The notes: generated by a model from the letters alone, not told the origin. A stretch of DNA of 64,000 nucleotides from Campylorhamphus procurvoides (GCA_013396655.1 WBMV01007804.1:625291-689290); one strand, 5' to 3'. Positions 25,667-40,530 are shown, numbered from the stretch's first letter. Numbers and translations: made by a program.

Positions 25667-25678
25667 TTTTTTTTTTTT
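25667..25678. repeat. T12 homopolymer
   Basis: Twelve T bases. Read as a minus-strand A-run, it has no AATAAA at the expected distance, so it is not a retrocopy tail. Confidence 0.8.
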
Positions 25679-25934
25679 AACCTGCCTGACAAGCAACAGG
25701 GTAGGATGCAGAAGACTGACAAACATTTTAAAGCCTTCTCAAAGATGGGTTTTTGAAGAGAGTGAAAGCTTAAGAGGAATTTGAGGTTTAGAACCTCCAC
25801 ATAAAAACAGCTTTATATTTTTAAAAGATGATACAGGAGCTTCACATGTAAAATGTACACAGCTACAAAATAAAAGTTTAAGATTGGCAGGTATTTTGCC
25901 ACCTTAAAAATTACATGACACCACCTTAAATTTT

Positions 25935-26010
25935 GCCTCTTTGACTGTTAATTGATAATTATAATATAATTATTAGTATTAATATTAAAACTATTATTAT
26001 TATCATATAA
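25935..26010. repeat. AT-rich low-complexity block
   Basis: Almost pure A/T with degenerate (TTA)n/(ATT)n structure, including attattattat. It sits in a wider AT-rich zone (25660-26560) with further A and T runs at 26170, 26242 and 26480. Confidence 0.8.
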
Positions 26011-27693
26011 ACAGGTAATTCTTTGCCTACAGAAAAATAAGCTACTTTTACACCAAATCTCTATTGAGGCAAAACACCAAACTTCATCTTGCAAAAATTA
26101 AAAAGTCCAAGACCTATCCTATGTGTGTAACAGCATCACATCTTTGTCACATTTAATTCTTTTATCAGGAAAAAAAAAATAAGAACTAAAAAAGAGCAAA
26201 TAAGTAATAGGAACTTTTGTAAACCAAACCAACTTTTAATTTATTTTTTTTTACAAAGATGACCTGACAGCTCATTTGACAGCTAGAACTGGTCAATATT
26301 GGCACAGTGGCAGTGCGCTATGTTAGGACTAGTGCTAAATTGCAGCACTGAGACTAAGATTATTAAAAGTGGAAGGGAACTAATAATGAACTAAATAAAA
26401 TGCATTGCAACTTATTGTACTGCATGGTAGAATGCAGAGAGGGCATCCAAAAGCTACAAAATCAGTTTATTGACCCAAAACAAAAATAAAAAATAAAAAG
26501 CTATTAAACTATCAGTTTAATCCAAAGTTGTATTTTGTATATATCAACCATATTTTGTTCAGCACTTGAATAAAAAAATGCATTTTTGAAAACCATACTC
26601 ATGACAAAACTGTAGAAAATACTTAAAGTATCTTATAGGGTTGGAGGAGGTTTGTGGAGAGAGAGAAATCTGGTTTGTGTCAAATGAAACATTCCATACA
26701 TGTGAATAAGAAACTCTTTCTTTGAGGACCTAAAAAAACAAAGCAAAGAAAGAGTTATATTTGAAGTTCTCAAGATTACTTTGCTTTCACACAAGAACAG
26801 AGGAACTATTGGATGCTGAAGACCAAGGTTTATGCCTCTGCTTTCCTAATTAGGTGTGTATGCTATCTTCTCACAGTCTTACCTAAGCACAGAGTAGTAC
26901 TGCACAGACACTTTTGTTTCTCCCAAGAATCCATTTTTTTATTGCCTAATTAATTGAATGTTTATTGTGGAAGGAGAATATATCATAAGTGGAATAAATG
27001 TACTTGTCTTCCTCTTGAAGGGAAGTTCTGCCATTGGCTCATTCAGCACTTACATAATACTGAAGTGGATGACCCACCACACAAACTATGGCACATCAAG
27101 GTTAGAAACCCCATAAGTAAAAGCTGGGAGTCCTCCCTACACTGTCTACTTCTGTCTTCAGGTTAGTGGCGAGACAGAAACTGCTGCCACCCTACACTCC
27201 CTTCCCTGTCAAGATTGATTTCAAAAATCCAGAAAAGGTGCATAATTTCCCTCCGCAATTTAATTATTTCTTGCCCCTTCCCTCAGAAAACAGATTCTGA
27301 CATCACGAATCCTCACATAAGTCCATCAGTCCCTTCAGAGAAGTTAGCACTGATTTTCCACAGAGCCATCAGAGGCAGGCAGTGACCCAAAGCACCACAC
27401 CAAGGGAGTGTTTTTCCTCCAAAAGTAGTGAGGCAGGAACGAGCAGGGTACCCTGAATCCCCACAGTCATTTTATTTCCCTTCTTGGAAAAGCATCTCCA
27501 TCTTGGAGCGTGCCACTCATGCAGGGACAAGGAAGCAGGTCCTACTCTCCTAGCCATGGCTTTTAGAATGTGTGAGATCCCTCAGCAGCCTGAGCAACCA
27601 GAAAAGGCCCTAGATCATGTCACTGCTTCTGAAAGAGCCTGGGGACACAGCAGGAAATTACACACACTAGCTGAAGTTGATTTTAGAACAAAA

Positions 27694-27713
27694 CAAGCTG
27701 TTTGAACAGCTTG
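27694..27713. repeat. 9-bp palindrome
   Basis: CAAGCTGTT (27694-27702) and AACAGCTTG (27705-27713) flank TG. It could extrude as a small cruciform or be a symmetric protein site; no known motif fits. Confidence 0.65.
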
Positions 27714-30700
27714 ATTAATGATGGCCAACCAGGCTTCAGGAAAAGGAGTTCACGTCTTGTTGGCCAGCTGGAGTTCTCACGGGGCATGTGGACCAGGGTG
27801 CACACAGGGGGGACAGCATTTCCTGAGACACTCAGAAAACATGGAACAAACTCCACACGACATTAATGTTTCTGATGCAACAAATGCCTCCAGCAGTGGG
27901 GACAAGCAAAAGAAGGTATGTCTCCATCAACTAAAAATTGGCTACAGAACAGAAAAGGGAGTCACCCTGAGGCAGATAATCACTGGCTGACAAAAAGGAA
28001 AGGCAATGGAGCTGGTTGTAATGAGGCTGCCATTTCATTAGTCTCGTTGGAATGCCCTTCAAAGCAGCTGATAGCTGTTACTGCCAGACAGAGCTGTGGA
28101 AATGGTCAAGGTGTCAACCCTTGATTCTTTTAGTCCAGGAACACTATTATTTCGAAAGTATCTGTGGCATATTCTTCCCTCGCACTCTCCCTCACGGACA
28201 GAAACAAATGAGGAAACCATTTCAGTGCAAGACATAGGTGGTAGGAAAGGCAAAAATACAAGCCTGCAAACAGGACAGACTGAGGTGGGAAAAAAAGACA
28301 GGCAAAAGAGGTAACAGTCTAGCTGGCCTGCTCAAAATCATCAGTCAGAGGACAAGTGCTGGATTGGAATAGTTGCAGGAAATGGGACAAACTTACTTTC
28401 TTATGATGGGTTAACTCTTGTGAGAGAAGCTGCCTGCTGCTCATCACACCCACATGGCTTTACATTTGCCAGGAAAGGCTTCTTTCTGCTCTCCCAGGTA
28501 TTGTCGCCATCTGCTCCTGGGCTGAGTCTCAGAGGGTGATAGAGACTCCCTAACCCTGGAAAGTCCCCAAATAATGCTTGGAGGGGTGGCAACCTGCCGG
28601 TTTAAACCCCCTTCAGCAGCAAATTGGCTTCTCCTGTGGACCAGGACAGCTGAGCCCTGTTGTGTTACTCCCAGGCAAATGCTACCACCTGGGTGGGGTC
28701 GGGACAAAGATCAGCAGGAGCTTTACATCACTTCCCTGGTCACTCTTATCCAGGTACATATGCAGTTATGTGTGTAAAAGCATATTTTTAAAGCACTAAA
28801 TGAGGGCCCATGGCATGCTCTTTCTCCAATTCAGGTCTTTGCTGGTACTGTATTTTCCCTCCACTTCACACTGAAATCACCAATACTGTATTTTGGCTTT
28901 CTAGTGGGAACCTGATTCAGCAGGCATGGGCAAATTTTTCTTTTCTCTCACTTAGTTCATTTTACTTTGAGCTTCATTAGGTGGACTTCTCTTTTTATTT
29001 CAGAACCTCAGCCCAGTCTTCACACTTCACTAGCCACCCTTGCCTTTCCAGCCTCAGTGAATTCCCTACCTATTAGGATCTTTTTCAGCTTTTTGCACCA
29101 TTTCATCCACACAAGCACCTGAGTAGTTTGACAGTTTCATGTTTGGCATTCACAGAGGTCAAACTTAGTCACCTAGTACAGGTTATTGTAACATTAAAAA
29201 TATGATGACTGGACTGAATCTAACACAACCATTTTCTCTGTAATAGTTACATAGTTACATATTTTTATTTCATTAAACTCACCACTATTTCACTCAACAA
29301 CTTCCTTGGGCTTAGAATCAGCTCCTCCTGGAATGAAAGAAGTAACAACATGATTGTTACAACTACAAACACCAAATGAAAAATGTAAACTGTAGTTTCT
29401 TTGAAGCACTATGAAGTTTTGGGTTGCATGTGTATTTGTACAATATAATTAGTAGCCTGTATGCCCCTCATGATGTGTTACTGTCAGAAAAGAAGTCAAG
29501 AGTTCCAAAAGAGCTGCACCACAGAAATAAATAAAGCAAAGGTTCACATTACTCCAGTGATCACTCTCTGTTAAACAGATTTTTTCAGTTTACCAGACAC
29601 ATTTGGTCTGCTTCATAAACATATCACTGAAATAATAAACAAGGAGATTCTCTATTTGTAATAGGCTTTAAAAAACCTCCCCTTCTTTCTGAAATAAAGT
29701 AATTCCTAAATGATGCTTATAACATCCTTTTATTGATCCCCCATATTTTCTCATCCTTCATTTTTTACTTCACATTTTTTATTGCAGAGAAATAATTGCC
29801 ATCTATTTTAAGTTCCTTAAAATGACAGCAGCCCTTTCACGACTTCTCACATTTCTAAAACTCTTTGTCTTACCCCAATACCAGCCACCCTTGAAATGGT
29901 TCATTTTGCTATATAAGATGTATGAACGAATTTTAGGACACATTCAGAGGCATTTAGGGCTTAAATCCGCAATCTGTTGAAACTGTGTGGATGACTCCAT
30001 CATCCATCAAGTCAATATTCTACACGTAACACTCTTACATTTGAATACTTAGAGAAAACATGGCTGTCAGTGGAGATACTTCACAGAAACACTTTCTAAT
30101 TACACTGTTCAAATGTCACTGTTTCTAAACATTCTTCAACTTTTTAATTGCAAAGTTACCTTTCATTCCTTCCATTACAAAGCTTTCTTATTCTAGTATT
30201 TGTACTGAGCGGTTTTTTTTTTCCATTTTGGATGTATAGCTTTATATTTGTTCAAGCTGCCAAATTATTAAATTAGTTGCCAGTAATAACAATAACAAAT
30301 GACCAGTCTAAACATGAAGTGAGCAAAGCAACAATTTATTTACCAATTATCAGACTGTGTATTTCCTAGCTGAGGAGATCATTGTAGCAGAATTTCTGCA
30401 AGGTTAACCAATTTTCACTGCCAAACCTGGGAAATAAAGATGATAAGAAACATTAGTTTATTTTTTGGGTTTTTTTCAACAACATAAAATTAAAGTCATT
30501 TCAAACAGAAAAAAAATACTCTGTTTCAGTACATTTTGAGAGTGACCACTGAGTTCTTTCTCACTGTGTTCAAATCCCTTTTCTTCATTTCTGCTACAGA
30601 GGAAAAAAAAATCTCAGATTCAAATAATTGCAAACTTAAGCCAGAAATCCGATTCAATTTTTACAAAAGATCTCTTTGTCATTCATGGAGAGCCTTAATT

Positions 30701-33700
30701 TTAAATTCTGAGACCCTTTCTTTAGTGATATTTGCCACAGCAACACAGGAAGCAGAAATTCTCTCCAGTCTGTGCTTTTCTGGCATCACCATCACCTTTC
30801 TCTGCTGGGGCTCACAGCTGCCAGTCTGACCCCAAAGAAAGAGTGCCAGCTGTTGTGGGCATAGGAGTGAGGTTAGGGGCAAACAGTGATGAAATTCATC
30901 CCATGGGCAACCCAAGGCTACAATGTAAAGGTACCCACCTTGGCAGGAGCCCTCAAGGGAAAGTAACCACTCATGCAGTATTTACCAACTTCAACTGTTC
31001 TAGGAAAACATAATGGAATGAAAAATTTGGCCCATCATGAATACACTGAGTTGAATTCCCTTTTATAAGTTTTGCAGTTTATGTGAAAAGACAAAGCAAT
31101 TTCCTTCTTAATTCTCATTTGGGAGCAGGCCACTCTGTAAAGGAGAAATGAAGGCACATGCAATTTCCTTCTTTCTTTTCCCCTTCTCTCCATCCCCTGC
31201 TTCCCCCTCCCCCAGTCATAAGAGTTTGCATGTGTTTTCAGACTCTCCTTTTGTTCTACTACAATAAAGTCCCCAAACAATTGCCAGGTCAAATGTGCTC
31301 CGTCTTTCTTCCATTAGTGTAACAGCTGGTGCTTGCCTCTTAAAATTCCTTTACTGTCAGCTAACACATGCTTTCCCATTTGAAGAATTTCTAATATGAC
31401 TTTCAGTTCCAGTTCTTTACTATTCTCTCAATCTTAGTTTAAAGGCTTGATGGATCCACTCCAAAGACAGAGATTCAAATGTTCTCAGGTGAAGTTCAGA
31501 TCACATCAACAAGCATCATTAGATTCCTTCCCTTGAGGGGTGAAGTGAAAACGTGAGTATATGAGACCAAGAAACAAAAACCAAAACAAACCAGATGCCT
31601 GCTGTTTCCTGCAGAAATTTAGATGCTGACTCATATCTCATTTTTCTGTAGAAACTCCATACTGCTCAAAAAATCCCACAACATCTGTATATTTCTTCAG
31701 TTTATTTCAGATCCAGTAAAGGACTTGAATTCATTCCAACTTCTCAGCAGGCAAGCAATAATACCTGATAACCTTTTTATACCTATTGGAAGACAGAGCC
31801 ATTGTCACCTCCTTGACAAAAGTGGCACTAATTTAGACATTTTCCGAACAGCTTATAATTTGCTGGAAGGACTGATTGTTCAACATAGAACACACTTTTT
31901 AATGGAATATCCAAAAGGAACAAGAATAAAGGCAAGCAAGCACTGAAAAAGTTATAAATCTATTAGAAAACTGTCCTCTTGAGAGGTGAAGCACAGCACC
32001 CACAGGGCAACAGGACAGAGACCAAAGGAAGCTTTCAAACACCCCAACTCTAGCTCATCGGACTTCTGTCTGCAACATAATTAAGACAACCCAAAACCTA
32101 AGTTAGAACTTTCCTGGACTCAGAGCTACAGCGCTGCTGGGGGTCAGTCAAGGACTCAGTGGCATTGCCTGCACAGACACACTCCTCTCTCACCTTCCTG
32201 AGGACACGGATTCAGGTTCTTCCAGAGGTTCTCCAGAGTGTCTTTGTCCTGTCCAAGAGCAGATTTCTGGTAGCCGCTTTAAATTTTTCCAGCCTTTTCA
32301 CACAGCATAAAGGGACAAAACACATCTCAGCTGGCCTTTAAAAGTTGCTTCAGAGTATATTCCAATGGGATAAAAACTCAGAGGATCCAAAGTCATTCTT
32401 GACCATGGGTTAACCTCAAACCCACCGAGACACGAGGAATAGCAGAATTCACTGACTTTGGTGAGCTTTGGTTCAGGCTGCACACACCCCTTTAATGATA
32501 TTTTCTATTTCAAAGTATTACAGCTATTTCAGCACATGCCCAGCATCTGTGGGCTTGATGGGGTGCTAATCTTATTACAAGGTGATGATTGGAAGCCTAT
32601 AGCTGATACTTCCAGATGGTTTTAGGATTCTGAGACCACATATGCTCAAAAAGAGGAGAAGGAATGTTTGGAGAGCTGTCTGGGTGTAAGAGTTTCGAAA
32701 GGTATTTGCAGAGTTCTGAGAGTTTCCGGATAGCTAGGGACCACAAACTGTACATACATTAAACAGTAGATATTCACAGCTCTCTTGGAAGTTTGGAAGA
32801 CTTTACCCAGCAATATGCAGACCTGTTAATATTCCCACTGGGATATGTCAGAGATCCCAACAACTCTTGGCATGGTACACTTGGCAATCAGCCACTCAGA
32901 CTTTGCTTCTAGGAAAGTATGGAGGCCTTGTACTCATTTTCCCAATCTTTCATCAGAGTGAAAGGTTCAGGTGACTTCACTCGTTCCACTCTGGCACTGT
33001 AGATCCATAGAGGCCACAGTAAGGATGTTGCTAATTTCCTGGTCCTGATTAACTAGAATAAGTTAATCATAATCCACACTGACTTCCAAAAAATTGCACA
33101 ACTTCATAGCTCAAACTCCCCAAAAAATATTCCTAATAAAAGAAAGGAACAACTTTTCATACCCATTCCTGCAGTTATTGTGAAATTTCACAAGATTTGA
33201 TAGCTGTCAAGGCTCCAGCTGTTGAAGTTTGAGCAAGAATCTCAGCTTCAGTTGGAGTAAGTGTTGCCTCCAGAAGCAAGGGAAAGGTGTGAACTGGAGG
33301 ACCAAAACATATTCCAAAGTAAGCAAACCAGAATGCAAATATTTACAACCAGTGGCTATTAGCAGCATGGATTACAATAAGAAGCTTGTTTGCTCACACA
33401 TGCTCAATCTTCTGTAATGTTCAAACATATAAGTTAGCAAAGACAAAGTAAAACAAATACAATATTTGAGCAAGTCATCAGTAGTGTTGCTCTGTATCTA
33501 TCAGTCTCACACCTCTTTTGATTTACCTGTATCAACAATGTGTCATAATTAGATCATCAAACATGTCCTTATCTGACAAGAAAAATAACTACATTGGAAA
33601 CACAGAGAAAGAGAACCTGGAAAATATTTTCAATTAAAAATAACCCTTAAAATAACTCAGTAGGGTTCAATTCAAGCTTGCTGGGATTAGATGTAAAGGC

Positions 33701-35697
33701 TTTGAAATTGGGTATATGGAAGTACAGAACTGCTCAATTGAGATTCACTTTCCACCATAGGTGTTCTCCCACTGAGGTATCACATAGTACATATCAACTC
33801 TAGTGGCTCAACTGACATCATCTGTCTAAGAATATCTCTGCAATTATTCTCTATTCCACATTTTGTTCCCAAGTTTCAGAAAGAATATGGGTTTTTCTTA
33901 AACAGAAAAGCTTAGAAAAGTTGCCTAAAATAGCCTTTGAATACTGTCTCCTGTGTTGCTGTAGGAGACATTGCCATATATATCAGCTGGGAGACATATC
34001 AGAAATACCTTCTTGTCTAGTGAGGATGCTACAGAATAATCATATCTATAAAGTTACAATCATCAAAACTACACAAGAGAATCTCTGTAGATATTATCTT
34101 ATACATGCTGAATAGGAGCTAATATGGGAACACCCATTTAAAAGATTTTTAAAGAGAAGGAAGTAGTGAACCACTGGTAGATACTACTGACCTTTGAGTC
34201 TGTTAGTAAACAGCTTTAAAAAAGTATTTTCCTGCTCAGAGTCCAGTTACACATTTTGCTCTGTGCACATCAGGATTACCACAATGATGTTTGTTCTCTT
34301 TGATGACACCTCAGTTTTAGAAGCATAGGTCTCAGCCTTGCAGCTAAACCCACTTGTTCAGATCCTTAAGTATATTTAATCCAGAGAAACAGTATGGAAC
34401 TATAAAGGCATCTTTGCCACTGATCCTGTTGCAGAATCAGTCCCAATGGGAGCAAACTGAAAGCAATCGCGAACTTTATACAGCTGCATCGTGCCAAGAG
34501 TCCCACTTTTTATAAGTCTTAAAGTTTTGTGGTCTATAAACCAGTTCTTCATTATTGGTGCATTGTAAAACATCTCAAGTTCCACATTTGCCAATCGTAG
34601 TCTGTTCAAGCTTCCATTACTGCTCACTACTTACCAATTGTTTCAAGACTGTTCAGGGCACAGATTTTTCTGTTACCATTGTGGGTTTTATTCTCTTCTG
34701 TCATTCCAAGTCTCAAAACAGCCTCCAGATTCATCAATATTTTAAATATCACAGTACCTGGTAAAAACAGTTTCTCATTTAGTTGCCAGAGAAATTCATG
34801 GAGTCTCCTGCCAGTTTCAGTGGGAGTGAGATCAGATCTTTGATCCTTGAGAAACTGTCAGCCAAGGCAATATGTGGGCACCATATATAATTAGATTTGT
34901 AGAGCACAAAGAAAGGCAAAACATTTCTTCACAGAACTTGACTACTGATTTTAACAGTAAGAGGACTGTACACCACTCTTCCAATATGCTGTAAAGGGAA
35001 CTATGTTTTATCTTTGATTTGGATCTCACCCCATCTACGGAGGCTGAAATCTCCCTAGAAGTGTATATTTAAGAGGTACAAGACGGTGAAAGAGGATTTG
35101 CACTCAGCTTTTGGATTGTTGCTCCTCTGACCGGTTTTAACAGTCTCTTGGGATAGAACTGAAGTGCCAATGATGTTATCAGCAGCAAATTTGTTAAAAC
35201 TAATAAAAAAAGCTTGTTGAATAACAGAAAAATGGATAAACAAATTAAAGCCCTACACTTCTCTCACCAGAGTGGTCTGACTCTCTCTCTGAATATATAG
35301 ATTTCAGTAGGAAACTCCTCTGCTCTTTGCTGGAGTTATGCACTAGTAGCATGAGGGAGTGAAGGGGTATTGGTATTTAACTGCAACACACAAAACGGGC
35401 TAAATGCTTGATTTTCTCAGTGTGTAGTGGGGGAAACTTGGGGCAAAGCACGTTGTTAGACCCTCTGCCTCCCAGACTCAAAGTGCCATGGTAGCCAGAA
35501 CACACTTTAAAGAGGATTACGCTGATCCTTTAGGCAAAACAACAACTGTCATTGCAGGAAAACTCTATCTGCCTTCCTCAAGCAACACTGTCCTGGTTTG
35601 AAAGGAACAACTTTGAGATTCATGGCCAGAACAAATACACAAGGGAAAAATCTGCCCTGTTTTTAAGACATAACTATGTAGCACCAAGTTTATAAAG

Positions 35698-35709
35698 ACT
35701 ATATATAGT
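35698..35709. repeat. 12-bp AT palindrome
   Basis: ACTATATATAGT is a perfect 12-bp palindrome, followed by a short GATG-type run (gatggatgga near 35718). Confidence 0.5.
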
Positions 35710-37442
35710 ATGTGGACAGATGGATGGATACACTTATCGTGGTAAGTCATACCACTGGGGTATTCACTGTGGAGCATAGTAGGGGTCTGTACCTTTGGCC
35801 TTTGAAACTTTTAACTTATTATTACAAAAATAAAACCATGCAATCATCCATTTGCATTTCTCCTTGCCAGATAGTAAAAAAAGATACAACTCTGAAAGTG
35901 TTTAGGCATTCCAAAAGATAATGTTCCATTTAAAGGATCCCTCAAAATTTTGGATCTATGGTACACAAACACTTCTCTAGTAGCTGTCATTTTCAACCAG
36001 GTTCTTGATATAAGAAAATAACACCCATCAGCCCAGCTTTATCTGCAATCACAACCAGAGGTTACCATACTTATTTCCAGCATTGGATAGCAAAGTGCAG
36101 CATTTGTTTACACACACACATTTTATCTCCATGTACATAGAGCTTAAGAGCTCCAGGAGACTTGCCAGCTAATGGTACAGGATTGTAGTCCTGGGAAAAT
36201 CTCTGCTCTTCCACAGTGTAGGTTATGTTCCTGTAAACATATGACCAAGCAAAGCCTTTATTACACTGGCACAGTCTCTGAAGCAATGAGGGTCTGTAAA
36301 CAGCTTGCACAAAGCATCCCCGAGACGTTCTCAGACAGAACAAATGCCACTTTTTGTATAATTGAACAGTTGGTCTGAATCCTTCTCAGTAGACTAAATA
36401 ATTTCAAATATTCAAATAACGTTGCAAATACAAGTTTTGCAAAAATGTTACTTTAATTTCCCATAGATACTTTAAATTAATTTGCATATACATCTGGAAA
36501 AAAAACCCAACCAGTTGCTGCATGGAAGTCACAGGAAGTATTGAGGGCTGTAACAGAGCAGGGTAAGCAGAGACTGAATTTACAATGTATTTTCCAGAAC
36601 TATGTGTTCTTGCAGGCTAGGGAGAGACAGGCATGAAACTAAGGCACCAGGTAAGCTTCTTTAAATTCTGAAATCAAGAGTTAGTTGAAGGATACAGAGA
36701 TTTCAATAGCATTTGAACAAAACACAGAACGTCAACTTGGAAGTTGTTGGTAAAACATTTCTGGAAGGGCACCTGATTTGTATTTTGTGGCAGCACCTAG
36801 TACAGGTAAATCACATTCCTAACAGGGAGCTTCTAGTTGTTATAACATGACATATACAACTTTCTTTGTCAGAGAGTACATAGGCTGAATATATAGATCT
36901 TACTATGTATGCTGTCATCATTTATAAAATATTTTGTTATAACTATCATCTGGTACTTCTGCACCCAAATTTAGATGTTGTCAGACATCCTAAGATGTCC
37001 TAAGAAAATAATTCCATAAAACCAGATCTAGTGGCTGGAGAGTACAAGTGACTTCAGTGAATGTAGGATGCATACCTATGATGACAGTTTTCAAATGAGC
37101 CTCTTTATAAGCTCTCTCATTTCGGACTCGTGCTTTGATTCAAACAGAGCAAAAGCAACAACTCACATGCACAAACAAGAAAGAAAGGGATGTTTCACCT
37201 AAACACTGGGTACTTCCAGTCACTTTCAGCCCAAAACTCAGCTTCAAGTTTGTTGTAATATTTAGTTTTTCATAACCACCTTCACTGCACTAACATATAA
37301 GTCACATGCTCCATTTCTTCAGATGAGCAGAACTGAATCAGTTTTCCAGAGCAAATAGCCATTATTATGAGCTTAAAATTTCCTTCCCACAAATATTCTC
37401 ATAAGTTGCTTTCAGTGGCCTTTGCAGTCAATCCCTATAATT

Positions 37443-37461
37443 TTACTTACAATGTAAGTAA
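37443..37461. repeat. 9-bp palindrome with mirrored GTAAGT
   Basis: TTACTTACA-A-TGTAAGTAA (37443-37461) is symmetric about one base. Each strand reads TGTAAGTAA, a strong splice-donor-like word in both directions, but no exon is apparent on either side. Confidence 0.65.
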
Positions 37462-40349
37462 GGGAAATTTAATGAATATATGACTTTATTCACTCAACAG
37501 AAACCTCAGATAGAACTGGAGTTAATTTTTAGCTGTGAAAGTCTAGGCTAGTAACTTTCTTTGCCAGCTATGAGAACATGAACTTCATAAAATCAGACAT
37601 ACAACAGTTGTTACTCAAAAGTCAATTTTAACAACAGTTACCACAACACAGGACCCATGAAAAAAAATAGGGGGTTTTCCATTTCTGAATGTGACATGGA
37701 AAAACGCATGTAAGGACAGGATTTTAAAGTTCAAACTTCAAACAGTGCCTTTAGCAACACACATCTCAAACCTGTATTTGTGTCCCTGGGTAAATACATG
37801 TCTTTTCTTTCTTCAAATTATATTAAAAAACTTTTGTCTGTGCATAAAATAACTAAATTTCAGAAATAATGTTTCTCCAACGTTATTTCAGATGTTTTAA
37901 CAGTTCACCCATGAAGTCACATGTGAAATGTCTGATACCTACCTATTAAATTGAAGTAACAATCAACTCTACTCTTTTTAAATGAAGTAAGAGAAGTACC
38001 AACATCTTGACAATAGAAAGATTTGTTACAAAGAAATTTCCCATAACAAACAAGTTTGAACAAACATTGCAAGCAAAGTCTACATGAAATGAATTTACTC
38101 CAGTGCATCAGTCACATGCTTTATGGTAAAACAAGCTTAAAGAAAGCAGTTTGGGACAGCTCCATACTCCTCCAAATTCATGGGATTTGAAAAAAAGAAG
38201 CCATGACAGCTACATCTCCAAAGAGCTGATTAAATCTCACTTGGTTTATCTAACAGCTTAGATGTCCAGAGTGCTACCAGGAACTGGGAAAAAGCTGAGG
38301 TTCTCATCATAAATCTCGACCTATCAGGGCTTCTAAACTGTACTGGTCCACTGACATGTGCCAGGAAAAATGCTATCCAAGTTGGATTTGAGGAGTAATT
38401 TGATAGTTGCTCTGAAATTTTAAAGAAAACTCTAAACAAATACTTGGCACCAAATATTTTGCTCCAGAGGTATAGCTATTTTTCACCTTTTATGCATTCT
38501 CCTAATTCCAGCAATTTTTCCTCTTTACCCAAATTGACTGTTGCTTTCTGGACAGCAAACAAATTCCTCTGAGGCTGGATCAATACATTGTATTAGACAA
38601 CCTCCTAACACTCTGTTTCACGACCTGTTTGTCACTCCATGGTATAAAACTGAGATTTTTTCCTAAATTGTGATACACTGTTAATAGTGATCAAGAATTA
38701 ATTATGTCTGGAGGCAGAGTCAATGGTTTACATGAGGACAGATCACTCTCATAGACCACTATTTAACAGTTGGAGATTATGTCCATAACTATTTCTATTG
38801 GAATTCACTTTAGCCAAAGCTGGAGTCTCAGCTGAGAAAACCCAGATCTCCATTTGTCTTGCTGCTAAACCTCTTACCTATAAAAAAGCCATTCAGTAAG
38901 TAAACACTGCAACAGGATCTGTGACACACACTGTCAGGATGGTTTGGGAGCATCTGGAAGACTTTACAACACTTGTCTGGTACCTTTCAGAAGTACTAAA
39001 GGCATCAAAAGAACAGGAGGTGCAAAACAAGAGAGCATTAATGAAAAGGCTGCAACAGCAATTAAACTTCAATTGTGTCCTTAATGACCTTGTAAATCAA
39101 CAGTATGAAGTATAAATATATAAACAGCATAAATTAACGGGATGCATGTGCTGAGCTGGAGCAGCTAGAACATGCTACCAACCAACACCTGTTTTGAACT
39201 AAAATATTGGGGTGAATTTTGTATTACAGGTCTGGCTCCCAAGCAGGCCAGTGATTCTAATAAGAGGGACTTCTGTAACATCCAGAAGGTAAATTGAAAC
39301 AGCAGATTATTCTCCAGAGCCAAGAGGTAGGCACTGATGCACCTATAAACACTGTTAGCCATACAAAGACACAGAAAAAAGGATGAAAGGAAATCCTCCA
39401 TATGATATGGAGAAGTTCACATCATAATCAAAGAAAAGCCTGTCTTGAGGGACTGATTTTGGGATGCCCATCAGTATACATTAAAAAATTGGTTATATTG
39501 ATCTTCCAAGGGAGACTCCTGAATGCTTCCAGAGACTAACTAGACCACATAGGCTGAGAAATCACAGTTGGAAAAAAGAATCCTCTTAAGTGGTATTGTA
39601 TTTAATGGCCAAAAAAGCAACTGTGAAATTAGACAGTGATGAATTTTATGGTACAGAAGACAAAGCATTCTATATTACCTTTATTTCATTATAAAAGCAA
39701 GAAAACTGTGACAAGAGCAAATTATATCAACATAGCAGGGAAAGCAGATATGATTCTATGATTTTGATACAGATCCACTTACATGCTTCAGTTCTGATGG
39801 TTCAGATTCTATAGGCAGTTATTCCTTTCTTTCATTTTCAACGCTCACCAGCTGATAACAATGGTAGTGGATTTTGTAGTTTAGATGTCTCATTCCCCAC
39901 AGCTAACTTTGCTGAATCATCTATTTTTATCCCATTTCATTCTCTCAGAAATCAATTAAGAAAACACTCACATCTATATAATGATGTGTAAGCCAGGCCT
40001 ATACATTGTTTGTTTGACCACAGACATCAGAATTTTTATTACTTAAGCCTGGATACCGTAAGAGGTGAAAGTAAGTTCATCTCAGAGGTAGAGAGAAATG
40101 TCATTGAGGGTCAAAAAGAGCTAAAGTCACTCAGAAGAGGGTAAGGGGAGATGGGCAGAAAGAGTTTTGAGGCAGAGCAGCAAGCTGAAATGAAACAGTA
40201 CAAATAAAGAACTACAACAAAAAGCTAGGAAACCTGGAGGAAACCTGGCTTCCTTAAAAAAAAGACACTTTTCCAGTTGGGACAGTAATGCTGATGATCT
40301 TTCTGAACTGCGCTGAGGTCAGTAGATAAACAGTATGTACAGCTAACTA

Positions 40350-40530
40350 TTACCAACAATTAATTACAGTTACTATTGCAGCATGACAGCTGGCATTTTT
40401 AGCATCCAAAATCAGATGCATTTTTAATAATCTGATCGTACAATAACACGCAAAATAATTACTGAGCTTCGTTTCAGGAATGTGTCAGGCTCCTAAATAT
40501 AGGTCTTTAGTTGCTATTCTCAGCATGTCA
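40350..40530. promoter_or_regulatory. Candidate conserved non-coding element
   Basis: This unique AT-rich block has several homeodomain-type TAAT/ATTA cores (aattaattac near 40359, ttaataatc near 40424, aataattac near 40454) interspersed with retained CpGs (gatcgtac, acacgc, cttcgt between 40435 and 40471). Such a mix is typical of deeply conserved enhancers. No frame or repeat explains it. The evidence is textural only. Confidence 0.3.

Larger units (their letters stand above)
24901..30200. other. Non-coding, no gene seen
   Basis: GC-richer but CpG-poor patches at 25080-25540 and 28440-28720 are separated by an AT-rich low-complexity zone (25660-26560). At 26265-26284 two TGACAGCT words (MEIS-type TGACAG core) lie 12 bp apart. 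No gene is recognised. Confidence 0.6.
30201..40349. other. Non-coding, no gene seen
   Basis: Ten kilobases of unique AT-rich DNA with no transposon I can identify. The 30240-30370 and 38640-38730 parts have ATTA-rich, enhancer-like texture but too little to call. The longest frame, 107 codons at 31623-31946, shows no known motif. Confidence 0.6.

Noticed and set aside
25667..25678. T12 as the tail of a minus-strand retrocopy
   Set aside because: No AATAAA on the minus strand within the expected distance and no recognisable parent sequence.
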